From Gammaproteobacteria bacterium (lineage in GTDB: Bacteria; Pseudomonadota; Gammaproteobacteria; Pseudomonadales; Porticoccaceae): a stretch of 11,494 bases of DNA. This document shows, one piece after another, positions 1 through 5,889 of this stretch; position 1 is the stretch's first letter; each line of letters begins with the position of its first letter. The notes below the pieces were generated by a model. The model did not search any database, was not told where the DNA came from, and saw nothing but the letters and a program-made list of their open reading frames with translations. The translations under genes were made by a program, and so were the position numbers. The stretch covers positions 1 through 11,494 of the forward strand of contig QNFO01000011.1 in the NCBI GenBank assembly GCA_003646355.1. The letters run 5' to 3'.

Positions 1-221
1 AGAACCCCAGCAAAACCGGGCGGCCGATTCTCTAGTACATATTGCTGATTCGACCGCTCTATGGGCGTATCAGCTATTTCGTCCCTCCGCTTCCGATCGC
101 TCCCTTCGAGCAGATGGGCGGCTATCAGCCTCCCATGCTCTATATTCGCGCCGTTGTGCGCTTGCGTACCATTACCTAGCTTTGCTCCCTGAGCACCGTT
201 TATAATATTGTTGGGTTGCAT
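1..221 (-). CDS. Hypothetical protein, N-terminal 73 residues only (runs off left edge)
   Basis: An ATG at 221-219 opens a frame that stays open to the window edge, giving 73 residues with no stop. It begins MQPNNIINGAQGAK. The first 30 residues are rich in Asn and Gly and look disordered; the following part is charged (LLEGSDRKRRDEIAD). A weak AAGAG lies about 9 nt upstream. I do not recognise the family. It would be the next gene of the element after the AlpA-like regulator and is on the same strand. Caution: the opposite strand is also open here (2-202), and codon use includes rare ATA and AGG codons, so the coding assignment is tentative. Confidence 0.45.
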   Translation of the reverse strand, partial: MQPNNIINGAQGAKLGNGTQAHNGANIEHGRLIAAHLLEGSDRKRRDEIADTPIERSNQQYVLENRPPGFAGV

Positions 222-245
222 AATTAATCACTCTTGTAACTTATT

Positions 246-303
246 AGCGCACTGAAAAACGCCACTGCCCTGTGAAAGCAAGGTATTTTCAGTGCGCTTT
301 TTT
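246..303 (+). terminator. Terminator-like hairpin with long loop
   Basis: AGCGCACTGAAAA (246-258) pairs perfectly over 13 bp with TTTTCAGTGCGCT (286-298). Six T residues run from 298 to 303. The loop is 27 nt, longer than usual. The T tract points to plus-strand termination, though no plus-strand gene is clearly seen to its left. On the minus strand the same structure would sit in the leader of the partial gene that starts at 221, where it has no T tract. Confidence 0.5.
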
Positions 304-403
304 ACGAATAGATTTACATGTCGGGTACATGGAACACGCCTTGCTCCATGAACCCTTTGACATGCTTAGGAAAAAACAATGCGGCGCGTGGTATTGCCTT
401 GCG

Positions 404-604
404 CTAATAGTTTTGGAGGTTTTTTCGGCTAGTGCCTTCGCGGGTTTTCTGCTCCATGTATTGGTGCAGATCTGATTCTAAATAGCGGACGCTTTTTTCA
501 AGCTTACGGAACTTGGGGCCACGCTTTAGATTTCGCCAGGCATTTAAAGTATTGGGAGATAAGCTGAGCAATTCTGCTGCTTGTTTTGTTGTGAGTAGCT
601 TCAT
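404..604 (-). CDS. AlpA/excisionase-family helix-turn-helix regulator
   Basis: A 66-residue protein. Its start, MKLLTTKQAAELLSLSPNTL, is the typical first helix and turn of the HTH_17/AlpA/MerR-like fold. It is followed by the wing-like segment with GPKFRKLEKSVRY and a DLHQYM helix (residues 29-50), then a basic tail. In known elements such proteins act as excisionases (recombination directionality factors) or as activators of integrase or excision genes, binding DNA near the attachment site. The length is normal for the family. AAAGG (618-614) lies 9 nt before the ATG and supports this start. The gene is downstream of the integrase on the same strand, 265 bp away, with a possible promoter of its own and a structured leader. 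The fold assignment is fairly secure; excisionase versus activator is not decided. Confidence 0.85.
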   Translation of the reverse strand: MKLLTTKQAAELLSLSPNTLNAWRNLKRGPKFRKLEKSVRYLESDLHQYMEQKTREGTSRKNLQNY

Positions 605-626
605 GAGGCAAGACCTTTAGTCGTGC

Positions 627-682
627 CTGCCGTAGTTTTATCAAGGTAGGAACCACGGCAGACGTTAGTCTGATGCCATGGT
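627..682 (-). promoter_or_regulatory. Structured leader of the alpA-like gene with mutually exclusive hairpins
   Basis: In the minus-strand RNA, ACCATGG (682-676) pairs with CCGTGGT (658-652) with one wobble. Inside it, CAGAC (672-668) pairs with GTCTG (663-659), leaving a 3-nt bulge and a TAAC loop. A competing stem pairs CTGCCGT (661-655) with ACGGCAG (633-627). The two stems share 655-661, so they cannot form together. On the plus strand the first hairpin carries one C/A mismatch but is followed by seven T (682-688), so it could instead be a plus-strand terminator. The pairing is seen in the sequence; any regulatory role is inference. Confidence 0.35.
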
Positions 683-757
683 TTTTTTGATGGACAGTTG
701 CCCACTTGGCGTTCGGGCAGTGTGCGGATTAGAAAATGCTTACCCGCTGTGTGCAAT

Positions 758-786
758 AATATAACCTTGTAAACACAAATACGCAA
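758..786 (-). promoter_or_regulatory. Possible sigma-70 promoter for the alpA-like gene
   Basis: On the minus strand, TTGCGT (786-781) and TATATT (763-758) are separated by exactly 17 nt. The -10 matches the consensus at 5 of 6 positions, the -35 at only 3 of 6. A transcript starting near 751 would have a leader of about 145 nt before the ATG at 604, carrying the hairpins at 627-682. Confidence 0.35.
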
Positions 787-791
787 GTGGG

Positions 792-816
792 AAAAAATAT
801 TTATTATAATAAATAT
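792..816 (-). terminator. AT-only 20-bp palindrome with T tract, weak terminator candidate for the integrase gene
   Basis: ATATTTATTA (797-806) is followed directly by its reverse complement TAATAAATAT (807-816), a perfect 20-bp palindrome. Read on the minus strand it is followed by T residues at 797-792. That resembles an intrinsic terminator downstream of the integrase, but the stem has no G or C and would be weak. It could equally be a protein-binding site or an easily melted element. Confidence 0.35.
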
Positions 817-829
817 CAATAACTTAACG

Positions 830-861
830 ATGCATAAGTTGTGATATCACAACTTATGCAT
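830..861. repeat. Perfect 32-bp palindrome at the 3' end of the integrase gene
   Basis: The half-site ATGCATAAGTTGTGAT (830-845) is followed with no spacer by its exact reverse complement (846-861). Symmetry ends at 829/862. It lies 8 bp beyond the integrase stop codon and has no adjacent T tract on either strand, so a standard terminator is unlikely. A dimeric protein-binding site or an extruding cruciform would fit. The function is unknown. Confidence 0.8.
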
Positions 862-869
862 GCCCATTT

Positions 870-2177
870 CTACGCATTTAAAGGCACTACATTTTTACCG
901 TCTTTAGCAGTCCGAGAAATTTCAGCTTGCCTCAGCAACCACTTGCTAACTTTCTGCACCTCATCCATTAATACTTCTGGATCAGAATTGTTTGCATAAT
1001 TAACGGAATGAACATCACCGCCCATGCGGTTAATTAATATGCGCCGCCTATCCGAATCCACGCCCGCATGCGCTGCCATTTCTTCGAACGTGCGCCGCAT
1101 ATCGTGGTTACATAGGCTTACACCAGCAGCCTCGGACACGCGCTGCATCATTGACCTCGGGTCATGCAAGTAACCTTTCTTACCTCGCACTGATGGGAAT
1201 ACGTAACGACTACCATTTTGGCGCGCTCCATTACGCCGAGCTAAAACCTCGTGCAGCGCGTCACTAATCGGTAGCGTTATCGGATTATGATTCTTTGTTA
1301 TCTCAAGGTGAAATGTAGGCACGACCGCATCTAGCTCAACGTGATCCCAAGTTAGCTGACTGGCTTCTGAAACACGACAACCTGTCAGAATCATAAAGGC
1401 AATTAAATCCGCGCTTGTGCAGGTCGTCGCAATATGACGGTCACTGTCAGCGTAATCTTCCAGCAACAACCACACCTCACCGATTTTGCCTTTAGGTATT
1501 CGTGATGAACGCGCCCTTTCTTTATTCCACTGAACGAGGCCATTTTGTTTCAGTGCTTGCGATACCGGATTGAGCGGCAGGATAGTATAAGCCCCATCCG
1601 GAGTGCTGTACTTCTCTCGCGCCCAATTCAGCAATGCACGCAGATTGCGAAAGGCCAAGTTGGTTTGTATGGGGGCAGACTTTGATAACTCTCGGAATTT
1701 CTTTACTACAGCTTCACGATTGATTGTGGCTACAGGCTTATCTGCCCAGCCCGAAAACTCATTCTCCACATTGAGCTTGATACCTTGCTTAGTGCTAGGT
1801 CGAAGTGAGCCATGTTTGGTTTGCTTATGCTCAATATAATCCTCCATGATTTCGCGCAGAGTCACCCCTTCCGCTTCACTGGCTTGATGCAACTTTCTTT
1901 TCTCAACAAGTGGATTGATACCTTTGCGCATATCGCCGCGCACTTTCCCTGCTTCAACCCGCGCCTCCTGATACCCCAAGTCGTCAAGAAGCCCAAGAGT
2001 GAATCGGCGGGACTTACCATTAACATATCCCTGGGCAATCCAACTCCGAGAGCCAGCCGAAGTAATACGCAAACCTAAACCGGCCTGCTTATTATCCCAG
2101 TACATGGCCTGCCCCTTTTCAGGGATAGGAAACGAATAAGCTTTGGTGTCAGTAATGCTGTATTTCTTAGTTGTCAT
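870..2177 (-). CDS. int: P4-type tyrosine recombinase (integrase)
   Basis: A 435-residue site-specific recombinase that should integrate and excise this element at the tRNA site. Residues 1-95 form the P4-type arm-binding domain (DUF4102-like: GLGLRITSAGSRSWI, then RRFTLG and the ARVEAGKVRGDMRKGINP segment). A core-binding helical domain covers about 105-215, and the catalytic domain about 225-415. The catalytic set looks complete: Arg268 in TGCRVSE, Lys295 in ITKNH, His358 and Arg361 in NHDMRRTF, His390, and the Tyr394 nucleophile in SVNYANNSDPEVL. The length is normal for the family. AGGAG (2191-2187) sits 9 nt before the ATG at 2177 and fixes the start. A 14-bp palindrome abuts this ribosome binding site. 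The tandem repeats at 2325-2390 and the tRNA fragment lie upstream. No frameshift is seen, so it is probably active. Confidence 0.95.
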   Translation of the reverse strand: MTTKKYSITDTKAYSFPIPEKGQAMYWDNKQAGLGLRITSAGSRSWIAQGYVNGKSRRFTLGLLDDLGYQEARVEAGKVRGDMRKGINPLVEKRKLHQASEAEGVTLREIMEDYIEHKQTKHGSLRPSTKQGIKLNVENEFSGWADKPVATINREAVVKKFRELSKSAPIQTNLAFRNLRALLNWAREKYSTPDGAYTILPLNPVSQALKQNGLVQWNKERARSSRIPKGKIGEVWLLLEDYADSDRHIATTCTSADLIAFMILTGCRVSEASQLTWDHVELDAVVPTFHLEITKNHNPITLPISDALHEVLARRNGARQNGSRYVFPSVRGKKGYLHDPRSMMQRVSEAAGVSLCNHDMRRTFEEMAAHAGVDSDRRRILINRMGGDVHSVNYANNSDPEVLMDEVQKVSKWLLRQAEISRTAKDGKNVVPLNA

Positions 2178-2190
2178 ACCCCGCCACTCC

Positions 2191-2204
2191 TGTGGTTAAC
2201 CACA
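2191..2204. promoter_or_regulatory. 14-bp palindrome next to the integrase ribosome binding site, operator candidate
   Basis: TGTGGTTAACCACA is a perfect 14-bp inverted repeat. It overlaps the first base of the integrase Shine-Dalgarno sequence (2191-2187). Its position suits repression of integrase expression by the integrase itself, the AlpA-like protein or another element-encoded factor. The palindrome is seen; the operator role is inference. Confidence 0.4.
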
Positions 2205-2324
2205 TGGACGAGCGATCCAGTTAGAATAGTCATATCGGCGTTTCTCTCTATAAACGTAACGTCGGTCACGCGGTCGAGACTGTTAGCGCAGTCGTCGGCC
2301 GCTCCTGTATTGCGTACACGCCTA

Positions 2325-2390
2325 ACCATGTAAGCACCATGTAAGCACCATGTACGCACCATGTACGCACCATGTACGCACCATGTACGC
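2325..2390. repeat. Six 11-bp tandem repeats between integrase and attachment site
   Basis: Six head-to-tail units: ACCATGTAAGC twice (2325-2346), then ACCATGTACGC four times (2347-2390). An inverted copy of the core TGTACGCA lies nearby as TGCGTACA (2311-2318). A separate CATGTAAG occurs at 2470-2477, closer to the tRNA end. Directly repeated short sites between an integrase gene and its att site fit arm-type binding sites for the integrase N-terminal domain, or excisionase sites. Replication iterons are another option. AT-rich DNA follows (2391-2470). Confidence 0.85.
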
Positions 2391-2511
2391 ATTTTTAGTA
2401 TAACGACGTATTAGCCCATATTACTATATATAAATATAAGACTCTGATTTATAAGGGAATGAATAAGTACATGTAAGGCAGTAGCAAGTAATATAACGCC
2501 AGCGCTACCTA

Positions 2512-2556
2512 CTCATAATCGGCAGGTCCCCAGTTCAAGTCTGGGAGGCCCCACCA
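2512..2556 (+). other. Attachment site: 3' fragment of a tRNA with CAT anticodon
   Basis: From 2512 the sequence reads as the 3' half of a tRNA. The anticodon loop is CTCATAA (CAT at 2514-2516), then 3' anticodon stem TCGGC. The T arm is CCCAG (2529-2533), TTCAAGT, CTGGG (2541-2545). The acceptor strand is AGGCCCC, then A and CCA (2554-2556). No matching 5' acceptor strand GGGGCCT or D arm lies upstream, and the bases before the loop pair poorly with TCGGC. It is therefore a fragment, not a working gene. CAT fits elongator tRNA-Met or the lysidine-modified tRNA-Ile. Position and orientation fit the displaced host copy at the end of an integrated element. Confidence 0.85.
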
Positions 2557-2699
2557 TTTCGCACCATCAGTTTTAGCCCCATCAACAGATGCTCCCTCCA
2601 AACCTGTTGCCCCCCCTCCAAAAAACCGCCCATACCAAATTTCTTCTCCCGCCGTTATCATCTCTGGCATTGCAAAAAACAAGCACGCTGCGGGAACAC

Positions 2700-3227
2700 A
2701 TGCGTAAAATTGTCGATTATCTAAGATTAATACTATTTACCAGCGGCGTACTTTTAGGCGTGCAGGTGCCAGGCTTTATCGATCAATACGGTAAAAGCCT
2801 GCAGGCTCACCTTCTTGAATCGTCATTAAGCCTTAAGGAATTCGAGAAGGACGCGCAACGCTATTTTGACGGTAGCCTGGAAAAACTAATCGCCCATTAC
2901 CAAAACAACCCCGACCCCGTCATTAAAGACGGCGGTGCTAGCATTAGCGCTATTTATAGTAGGAACCTCAACCTGGAGCGGGCCTGGGCAGCTTTTAGTA
3001 AGAATACCTATAGCGCTTATAGTCATGTGCTTTTGGAGCCACTGATTGACATCAAAAATGAAGTCTGGAGCAACTACACCTACAGCATCGTACTTAATCA
3101 GTCGGCCATTATTAGCGGGCTTTGCTGCGGCTTCCTGTTGGCCCTACTCATTGAACTCAGCGGCCAACTGATTAGCAATCTTCTCCAGCAGTTATTCCGC
3201 CTTCGGAGAAAGACGCCCTCCCATTAA
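2700..3227 (+). CDS. DUF2937-type membrane protein
   Basis: A 175-residue protein of unknown function. Residues 6-24 (DYLRLILFTSGVLLGVQVP) form a hydrophobic N-terminal segment. The conserved-looking VQVPGFIDQYG follows, then a charged, mostly helical middle (about 30-130) and a second membrane segment (about 135-157), with a basic C-terminal end. This layout matches DUF2937 proteins as I know them. The frame is open from an ATG at 2589, but the extra 37 residues are Pro/Leu-rich, unlike the family, and would begin almost in the tRNA. The ATG at 2700 follows GCGGGA at a suitable distance and gives the family-like start MRKIVDYL. It is the first host gene beyond the island. No clear terminator follows; 3228-3342 shows nothing I can name. 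Confidence 0.75.
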   Translation: MRKIVDYLRLILFTSGVLLGVQVPGFIDQYGKSLQAHLLESSLSLKEFEKDAQRYFDGSLEKLIAHYQNNPDPVIKDGGASISAIYSRNLNLERAWAAFSKNTYSAYSHVLLEPLIDIKNEVWSNYTYSIVLNQSAIISGLCCGFLLALLIELSGQLISNLLQQLFRLRRKTPSH

Positions 3228-3342
3228 GCCAAACATCGACATTTAATGGACGCCATCGAACCCGCATCTTGAATCAAAATTTGAAGCTCAAAACTAATGA
3301 CTAGAAATCCCTAAATAACCTATTTTTATCGGGGTTTAGCCA

Positions 3343-3370
3343 TTGACTCGCCTATTAAGGGGTATATACT
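3343..3370 (+). promoter_or_regulatory. Sigma-70 promoter of the cold-shock gene
   Basis: TTGACT (3343-3348, 5 of 6 consensus bases) and TATACT (3365-3370, 5 of 6) are 16 nt apart. Transcription would start near 3377, giving a leader of about 150 nt (3377-3525) before the start codon. Long untranslated leaders are known for cspA-family mRNAs, where they fold differently with temperature. A small hairpin GCCTT/AAGGC is visible late in the leader, near 3479-3493. Confidence 0.65.
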
Positions 3371-3525
3371 GCCCACAGCTTGAAAGTACGTCCTATATTT
3401 ATGCACACCATTTCGATGTTCCTCAGTAGTACACTCGTCCTGTTTTTCATAAGTAATAGCAACACTTCCAGCAAAACGGCCTTATTTAAAGGCTTTAATT
3501 ACTCTCGAATGATTAGGAAATGAAT

Positions 3526-3732
3526 ATGTCTACTACTACCGGTACAGTTAAGTGGTTCAACGAAGCTAAAGGTTTTGGTTTTATCGAGCAAGAGTCTGGT
3601 CCAGACGTTTTTGCTCACTTCAGCGCCATCTCTGGTTCTGGCTTCAAAACTTTGATCGAAGGCCAAAAAGTTGAGTTCACTGTAACTCAAGGCCAGAAAG
3701 GTCCTCAAGCTGAGAACATCGTAGCCATCTAA
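3526..3732 (+). CDS. CspA-family cold-shock protein
   Basis: A 68-residue single cold-shock domain that binds single-stranded nucleic acid and acts as an RNA chaperone. The RNP1-type motif KGFGFI and the RNP2-type VFAHFS are both present, after the typical [12 protein letters not shown] opening; length is standard. Two in-frame ATGs occur at 3520 and 3526. The AGGA at 3515-3518 is only 1 nt from the first but 7 nt from the second, so 3526 ([11 protein letters not shown]) is the likely start. It is transcribed alone from its own promoter and ends at a strong hairpin (3801-3835). Which csp paralogue it is cannot be told. Confidence 0.95.
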   Translation: MSTTTGTVKWFNEAKGFGFIEQESGPDVFAHFSAISGSGFKTLIEGQKVEFTVTQGQKGPQAENIVAI

Positions 3733-3800
3733 TTCTACTTTTAAGTAGATGAAGGCTATCTGATTTGGGCTTTTAGTAAACGCTAAAAAGCACAAAACAG

Positions 3801-3835
3801 AAAAAGGGTAAGACTAAAAAGTCTTACCCTTTTTT
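3801..3835 (+). terminator. Rho-independent terminator after the cold-shock gene
   Basis: GGGTAAGACT (3806-3815) pairs perfectly with AGTCTTACCC (3820-3829) across an AAAA loop. It is flanked by A5 and followed by T6 (3830-3835). A separate 7-bp hairpin GCCTTGA/TCAAGGC lies at 3839-3858 without a T tract. Confidence 0.9.
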
Positions 3836-3973
3836 ATTGCCTTGATGTTTTTCAAGGCCCAACCAATCATCTATCTCATCACCCTCCCCTTGGGCAGTCA
3901 AACCGGCCGATAATCCTCAGCAAAGGCAAATGCGGCTACACTGTGATTAACATTAGAAGCAATAGGAAGAGTT

Positions 3974-4564
3974 ATGCTCAAACGCGTCATTGTTGCCATT
4001 ACCGGCGCCACAGGTTGTATCTACGGTATTCGCCTGCTTCAGACACTAGCCGACTTACCCGAGATTGAAACGCACCTGATTTTGTCGCCCGCAGGTATTA
4101 TCACTGCAGAACATGAAACTGGCTTCGACAAAAAAGCGATTTCAGTACTTGCGGATGTGTGTCATCGCCACAAAGATTTTGGCGCAAGTATCTCTAGCGG
4201 CTCCTTCCCTATTCATTCAATGGTCGTCGCCCCGTGCTCGATGAACACTCTCGGCTCTATAGCCCATGGACTGGACAACAATCTGATATCCAGAGCTGCC
4301 GGGGTGACACTCAAAGAACGCAGAACACTCGTGCTACTACCCAGGGAAACCCCTCTCCACCTCATACACTTACGCAACATGGCATTAGTGACAGAAATGG
4401 GCGGTATTATTGCCCCCCCGGTGCCTTCGTTTTACCAGCACCCAGCAACCATCGAAGACATCGTCAATCAGACTGTCGGGCGAACGCTGGATGCCATGGG
4501 GATTGATGCACCCGATCTAGTTCAACGCTGGACCGGCCTCAACAAAGACACGGCCAACGATTAA
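3974..4564 (+). CDS. ubiX: Flavin prenyltransferase UbiX
   Basis: A 196-residue protein of the UbiX/Pad1 family. It joins a dimethylallyl group to FMN, making the prenylated FMN cofactor used by the UbiD decarboxylase in ubiquinone synthesis. It follows E. coli UbiX closely: nucleotide-binding start VIVAITGATGCIYG (residues 5-18), SSGSF (74-78), APCSMNTL (86-93), KERR (114-117), RETPLHLIHLRNM (124-136), PPVPSFY (148-154) and the C-terminal NQTVGRTLD. The length is normal. AGGAAG lies just before the ATG. No ubiD or other quinone gene is adjacent. It is followed by a terminator shared with the convergent thiolase gene. Confidence 0.93.
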   Translation: MLKRVIVAITGATGCIYGIRLLQTLADLPEIETHLILSPAGIITAEHETGFDKKAISVLADVCHRHKDFGASISSGSFPIHSMVVAPCSMNTLGSIAHGLDNNLISRAAGVTLKERRTLVLLPRETPLHLIHLRNMALVTEMGGIIAPPVPSFYQHPATIEDIVNQTVGRTLDAMGIDAPDLVQRWTGLNKDTAND

Positions 4565-4600
4565 CACCCCACTTAATTTGAGCTCAACAAAAAAATAGTA

Positions 4601-4631
4601 AAAAAAAGCCCCGACAATGCGGGGCTTTTTT
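4601..4631. terminator. Bidirectional terminator between ubiX and the thiolase gene
   Basis: GCCCCG (4608-4613) pairs with CGGGGC (4620-4625) across a 6-nt loop. There is an A7 tract before it and T6 after it (4626-4631). It can stop ubiX transcription on the plus strand and the convergent thiolase transcript on the minus strand. Confidence 0.9.
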
Positions 4632-4652
4632 AATTAGCAATAGCACTGCAGA

Positions 4653-5831
4653 TTAGAGCATTTCGACAGCAACCGCCGTTGCCTCGCCACCACCAATACA
4701 GAGACTCGCAACACCTTTGGTTTTGCCATAGGTCTCAAGCGCAGACAGCAAGGTAACAATAATGCGTGCGCCACTAGCACCCAGTGGGTGACCCAGAGCA
4801 CAGGCACCGCCATGAACGTTGACTTTGTCATGGGGGATATCCAGCTCTTTCATCGCCGCCATAGCAACAACAGCAAAGGCTTCGTTCACTTCATACAAGT
4901 CAACATCAGACGCTGACCAGCCAGTACGTTCGAAGAGTATGTTCATCGCGCCAACGGGGGCGGTGGTGAACCACTCAGGCTCCTGAGCAAACTGGGTATA
5001 ACCACGAATGGCCGCTATAGGCTTCAAACCACGCTTTTCTGCTTCACTCTGACGCATCAGCACTAATGCCGCAGCACCGTCAGAAATTGAACTCGCATTA
5101 GCTGCCGTTACCGAGCCATCTTTTTTAAAGGCTGGCTTGAGCTTGGGGATTTTATCGGGGCGCGCATTGCCGGGCTGCTCATCAGTATCGATAACCGTCT
5201 CACCCTTGCGAGTCTTGACGGTAACCGGGGCAATCTCGCGGCTGAACTTACCTGCATCGATAGCGGCATTGGCGCGACGCAGCGATTCAATAGCGTAGGC
5301 ATCCTGATCTTCACGAGCAAAGGTATATTTACCCGCACAGCTTTCAGCAAAAACACCCATCAAGCCACCTGTGTAGGCATCTTGCAGGCCGTCTATGTAC
5401 ATGTGATCGAGTAATTCGCCATTACCGAGTCGGTAGCCACCACGGGCTTTTTTCAGGATGTAGGGTGCACTACTCATATTTTCCATGCCACCGGCAACAA
5501 CCACGTCCGACTGACCTGCGAGCAATGTGTCACAAGCCATCATCACCGTTTTCATACCGGAGCCACACATCTTGTTGACAGTGGTTGTTCCCGTAGCAAC
5601 GGGAAGACCTGCACCCAGCGCCGCCTGACGTGCAGGAGACTGACCAACACCTGCGGGTAAAACACAACCAATCAACGCTTCGTCAACATCAGCAGCACTG
5701 ACGCCAGCACGCGCTATGGCGGCGGCAATGGCAGTAGCACCCAATTCAGGGGATGGCACGTCGGCCAGTGCACCCATCATTCCGCCCATTGGCGTACGTG
5801 CATATCCGCAAATCACGATTGGATCATTCAT
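4653..5831 (-). CDS. Acetyl-CoA C-acetyltransferase (thiolase)
   Basis: A 392-residue thiolase that condenses two acetyl-CoA to acetoacetyl-CoA or runs the reverse reaction, in fatty-acid, ketone-body or polyhydroxyalkanoate metabolism. With the ATG at 5831 the catalytic residues fall at Cys89 (NKMCGSG), His348 (ALGHPLGASG) and Cys378 (SLCIGGGEA). These are the positions I recall for the Zoogloea ramigera enzyme. NEAFAVVAMA is also present. AGGAG (5842-5838) lies 6 nt before this ATG; a TTG two codons upstream is directly adjacent to it and is not the start. It lies 58 bp downstream of sspB with no clear terminator between, so read-through from sspAB is possible. Whether it is the biosynthetic (phaA/atoB) or degradative type is not resolved. 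Confidence 0.93.
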   Translation of the reverse strand: MNDPIVICGYARTPMGGMMGALADVPSPELGATAIAAAIARAGVSAADVDEALIGCVLPAGVGQSPARQAALGAGLPVATGTTTVNKMCGSGMKTVMMACDTLLAGQSDVVVAGGMENMSSAPYILKKARGGYRLGNGELLDHMYIDGLQDAYTGGLMGVFAESCAGKYTFAREDQDAYAIESLRRANAAIDAGKFSREIAPVTVKTRKGETVIDTDEQPGNARPDKIPKLKPAFKKDGSVTAANASSISDGAAALVLMRQSEAEKRGLKPIAAIRGYTQFAQEPEWFTTAPVGAMNILFERTGWSASDVDLYEVNEAFAVVAMAAMKELDIPHDKVNVHGGACALGHPLGASGARIIVTLLSALETYGKTKGVASLCIGGGEATAVAVEML

Positions 5832-5889
5832 TATCAACTCCTCTCTATCGGGTTAGTCTGATTTACCGGCTAAGTAATATTAGCGCGGA

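Larger units (their letters stand above)
1..2556. mobile_element. Right-hand end of an integrative element inserted in a tRNA(CAT) gene
   Basis: The stretch holds a tyrosine integrase, an AlpA/excisionase-like regulator, short repeats and palindromes. It stops at a 3' tRNA fragment (2512-2556) that has no 5' half. That is the usual layout of an island, satellite or prophage integrated into a tRNA 3' end: the intact tRNA is rebuilt at the far end and the displaced host fragment marks this end. The integrase lies next to this boundary. Host-type genes begin immediately to the right. The left limit is outside the window, so size and cargo are unknown. The integrase and tRNA fragment are seen in the sequence; the element boundary is inference. 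Confidence 0.8.

Noticed and set aside
2..202. Plus-strand frame open from the left edge to a TAA at 200-202
   Set aside because: It has no visible start and no recognisable motif, and overlaps the minus-strand frame that does have an ATG. The terminator at 246-303 gives it slight support, so it is not fully excluded.
246..298. Integron attC site
   Set aside because: The conserved RYYYAAC/GTTRRRY ends are absent; it looks like a terminator.
272..475. Plus-strand 67-residue frame
   Set aside because: It starts within the hairpin at 246-303 and runs antisense into the alpA-like gene; no family features.
601..819. Minus-strand 72-residue frame whose TGA overlaps the alpA-like ATG
   Set aside because: The overlap looks like coupling, but the protein is composition-biased, includes the AT palindrome and the hairpin sequences, and resembles no family. 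Its start precedes the likely alpA promoter.
2325..2390. CRISPR array
   Set aside because: The 11-bp units are directly adjacent with no spacers.
2174..2392. Minus-strand 72-residue frame starting in the tandem repeats
   Set aside because: The N-terminal repeats simply reflect the 11-bp DNA array, and the rest shows no domain. The integrase has its own ribosome binding site.
2461..2556. Complete tRNA gene
   Set aside because: No 5' acceptor strand or D arm is present before the anticodon loop.
2589..2699. N-terminal extension of the DUF2937-type gene
   Set aside because: These 37 residues are Pro/Leu-rich and unlike the family start; a ribosome binding site precedes the ATG at 2700.
3499..3795. 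Minus-strand 98-residue frame over the cold-shock gene
   Set aside because: It is antisense to a clear CspA-family gene and has no recognisable features.
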